Of a stretch of DNA of 6,852 bases, positions 5,863 through 6,852 are shown piece after piece (positions within the stretch are counted from its first letter, which is position 1; every line of letters begins with the position of its first letter). The notes beneath the pieces are model-generated. The model made no database searches. It was not told the origin of the DNA and saw nothing but the letters and a program-made list of their open reading frames with translations. Source of the DNA: an uncultured Acidimicrobiales bacterium (GTDB lineage: Bacteria > Actinomycetota > Acidimicrobiia > Acidimicrobiales > Iamiaceae). A program made the translations under genes and the position numbers. The stretch covers positions 1-6,852 of the forward strand of contig CALANQ010000112.1 of NCBI GenBank assembly GCA_937926025.1. Direction: 5' to 3'.

Positions 5863-6852
5863 GGATCGGCAGGTGCTTGTAGCCGCCGACGAAGCTGGCG
5901 GCGGTGTGGGCGGCGTCGCCGGTCAGCTCCACCGACTCAAGCCGGTCCAGCCACTGCTCCAGGAACACCCGGATCTCCATGCGGGCCAGGCCCGCCCCCA
6001 TGCAGAAGTGCTCCCCGACGCCGAACCCGAGGTGCGGGTTCGGGTCGCGGTCCACCCGGAACGCGAACGGATCGTCGAACACGTCCTCGTCGCGGTTGGC
6101 CGACGGGTAGAAGAGCACCAGCGAGTCGCCCGCCTTGATGGCCTTGCCGCCGACCTCGGTGTCCTCGGTCGCGGTGCGGATGAAGTGGATCACCGGGCTG
6201 GCCCAGCGGACCATCTCGTCGGCGGCCGCCTTCACCAGCGACCGGTCGTCCCGCAGCAGGGCCAGCTGCTCCGGGTGGTGGAGCAGCGCGTGCATGCCCG
6301 ATCCGAGCGCATTGCGGGTGGTGTCGTGGCCGGCCGTGGACACCAGCACGAAGTAGCTGAGCAGCTCGATGTGCGGCAGCGGCTCGCCGTCGATCTCGCC
6401 GTTGGCCAGCACCGACGCCAGATCCTCCCCCGGCTGGGCCCGCTTCTCCTCCACCAGGTTGAAGAAGAACTCGAACATCTCCGGCAGCAGGTTCTCCTGG
6501 TCCTCGCGCCCGAGCTCCGGATCGTCGGCGCCGAACAGCTCGTTGGTCATGCGCAGGATCAGGCCCTCGCGCTCGGCGGCGACGCCCAGGATCTCGCAGA
6601 TCATCCGCAGCGGGTGCCACGACGCCACGTCGGTCACGAAGTCCAGGTCCACATCGGTCCCGGCGTAGCGGTCCAGGAGGAGCGCGGTGATCTCCTCGAC
6701 CCGGTGCTCCAGGTTCCGCAGCACGCTGGGCCGGAAGTAGGGGCCGGCGAGGTTGCGGTAGGCCCGGTGCTCCGGCGGGTCCATCGTGACCAGCATCCGC
6801 AGCGGCATCCCGCCCTGGTCGGCGGCGTCGGGGAACTGCCGGAGCATCTCCT
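5846..6852 (-). CDS. Cytochrome P450, partial (N-terminus outside window), CYP125/CYP142/CYP124-like in appearance
   Basis: Soluble bacterial heme monooxygenase. About 335 residues are visible; roughly 75-110 N-terminal residues should lie beyond the right edge. Numbering from the Met at 6847, which is internal and not the start: MDPPEHRAYR (22-31, C-helix region), AGHDTTRN in the I helix (172-179, oxygen-activating acid/Thr pair), EMVRW with the ExxR pair E211/R214, SANRDEDVFDDP (249-260), and the heme loop FGVGEHFCMG (275-284) with Cys282 as heme ligand. The core is intact, so it is probably functional. The wording of AGHDTTRNALG, FYPSANRDE and DPNPHLGFGVGEHFC recalls bacterial sterol/fatty-chain P450s (CYP125, CYP142, CYP124), but I cannot assign the family without a search. 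It is convergent with the lipoprotein gene, so it belongs to a different transcript from everything else here; ferredoxin partners are not in view. Confidence 0.93.
   Translation of the reverse strand, partial: EMLRQFPDAADQGGMPLRMLVTMDPPEHRAYRNLAGPYFRPSVLRNLEHRVEEITALLLDRYAGTDVDLDFVTDVASWHPLRMICEILGVAAEREGLILRMTNELFGADDPELGREDQENLLPEMFEFFFNLVEEKRAQPGEDLASVLANGEIDGEPLPHIELLSYFVLVSTAGHDTTRNALGSGMHALLHHPEQLALLRDDRSLVKAAADEMVRWASPVIHFIRTATEDTEVGGKAIKAGDSLVLFYPSANRDEDVFDDPFAFRVDRDPNPHLGFGVGEHFCMGAGLARMEIRVFLEQWLDRLESVELTGDAAHTAASFVGGYKHLPIRWTLR

Noticed and set aside
1..6852. Defence system, CRISPR array, mobile element, tRNA or phage remnant
   Set aside because: No spaced direct repeats, terminal inverted repeats, transposase or integrase motifs, or tRNA-like segments were seen on either strand. 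The window is filled by six metabolic or exported protein genes.

Overview
The window is very GC-rich DNA with strong G/C at third codon positions, which leaves long spurious open frames on every strand. Gene content and style (GTG starts, a Baeyer-Villiger monooxygenase, a bacterial P450, secretory lipase-type hydrolase, Asp-box lipoprotein) suggest a high-GC actinomycetote. An environmental lineage such as the Acidimicrobiia is possible, but that is an impression and not a demonstrated placement. No tRNA, rRNA, CRISPR array, transposon or phage gene was seen. Coding density is very high: six protein genes and only short intergenic gaps.

Layout. On the minus strand at the left, a HAPMO-type flavin Baeyer-Villiger monooxygenase (BVMO, 729-2648) is followed 34 bases downstream by a membrane-anchored or secreted lipase-type alpha/beta hydrolase (1-694), whose C-terminal part lies outside the window. 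Diverging from the BVMO across only 27 bases, the plus strand carries an HSL-type esterase (2676-3563). Eight bases after its stop, and probably translationally coupled, comes a class I SAM methyltransferase of the METTL7-like type (3572-4186). After a 56-base gap with a candidate promoter and palindrome, a predicted Asp-box beta-propeller lipoprotein follows (4243-5829). A convergent cytochrome P450 (5846-6852, N-terminus outside the window) closes the region.

How the genes may work together. BVMOs turn ketones into esters or lactones, and esterases cleave these to acid plus alcohol. A BVMO with one co-directional and one divergent alpha/beta hydrolase resembles the known logic of ketone degradation, for example the monooxygenase/esterase pair in 4-hydroxyacetophenone catabolism. 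The P450 could hydroxylate a hydrophobic substrate such as a terpenoid, sterol or alkyl chain, but its link to the cassette is only proximity. The lipoprotein has no evident enzymatic tie. The best-supported system is therefore a small oxidative ketone/ester catabolic cassette. I found no convincing sign of a wholly new system; the most unusual features are the compact, possibly leaderless divergent promoter and the lipoprotein with an unrecognised C-terminal domain.
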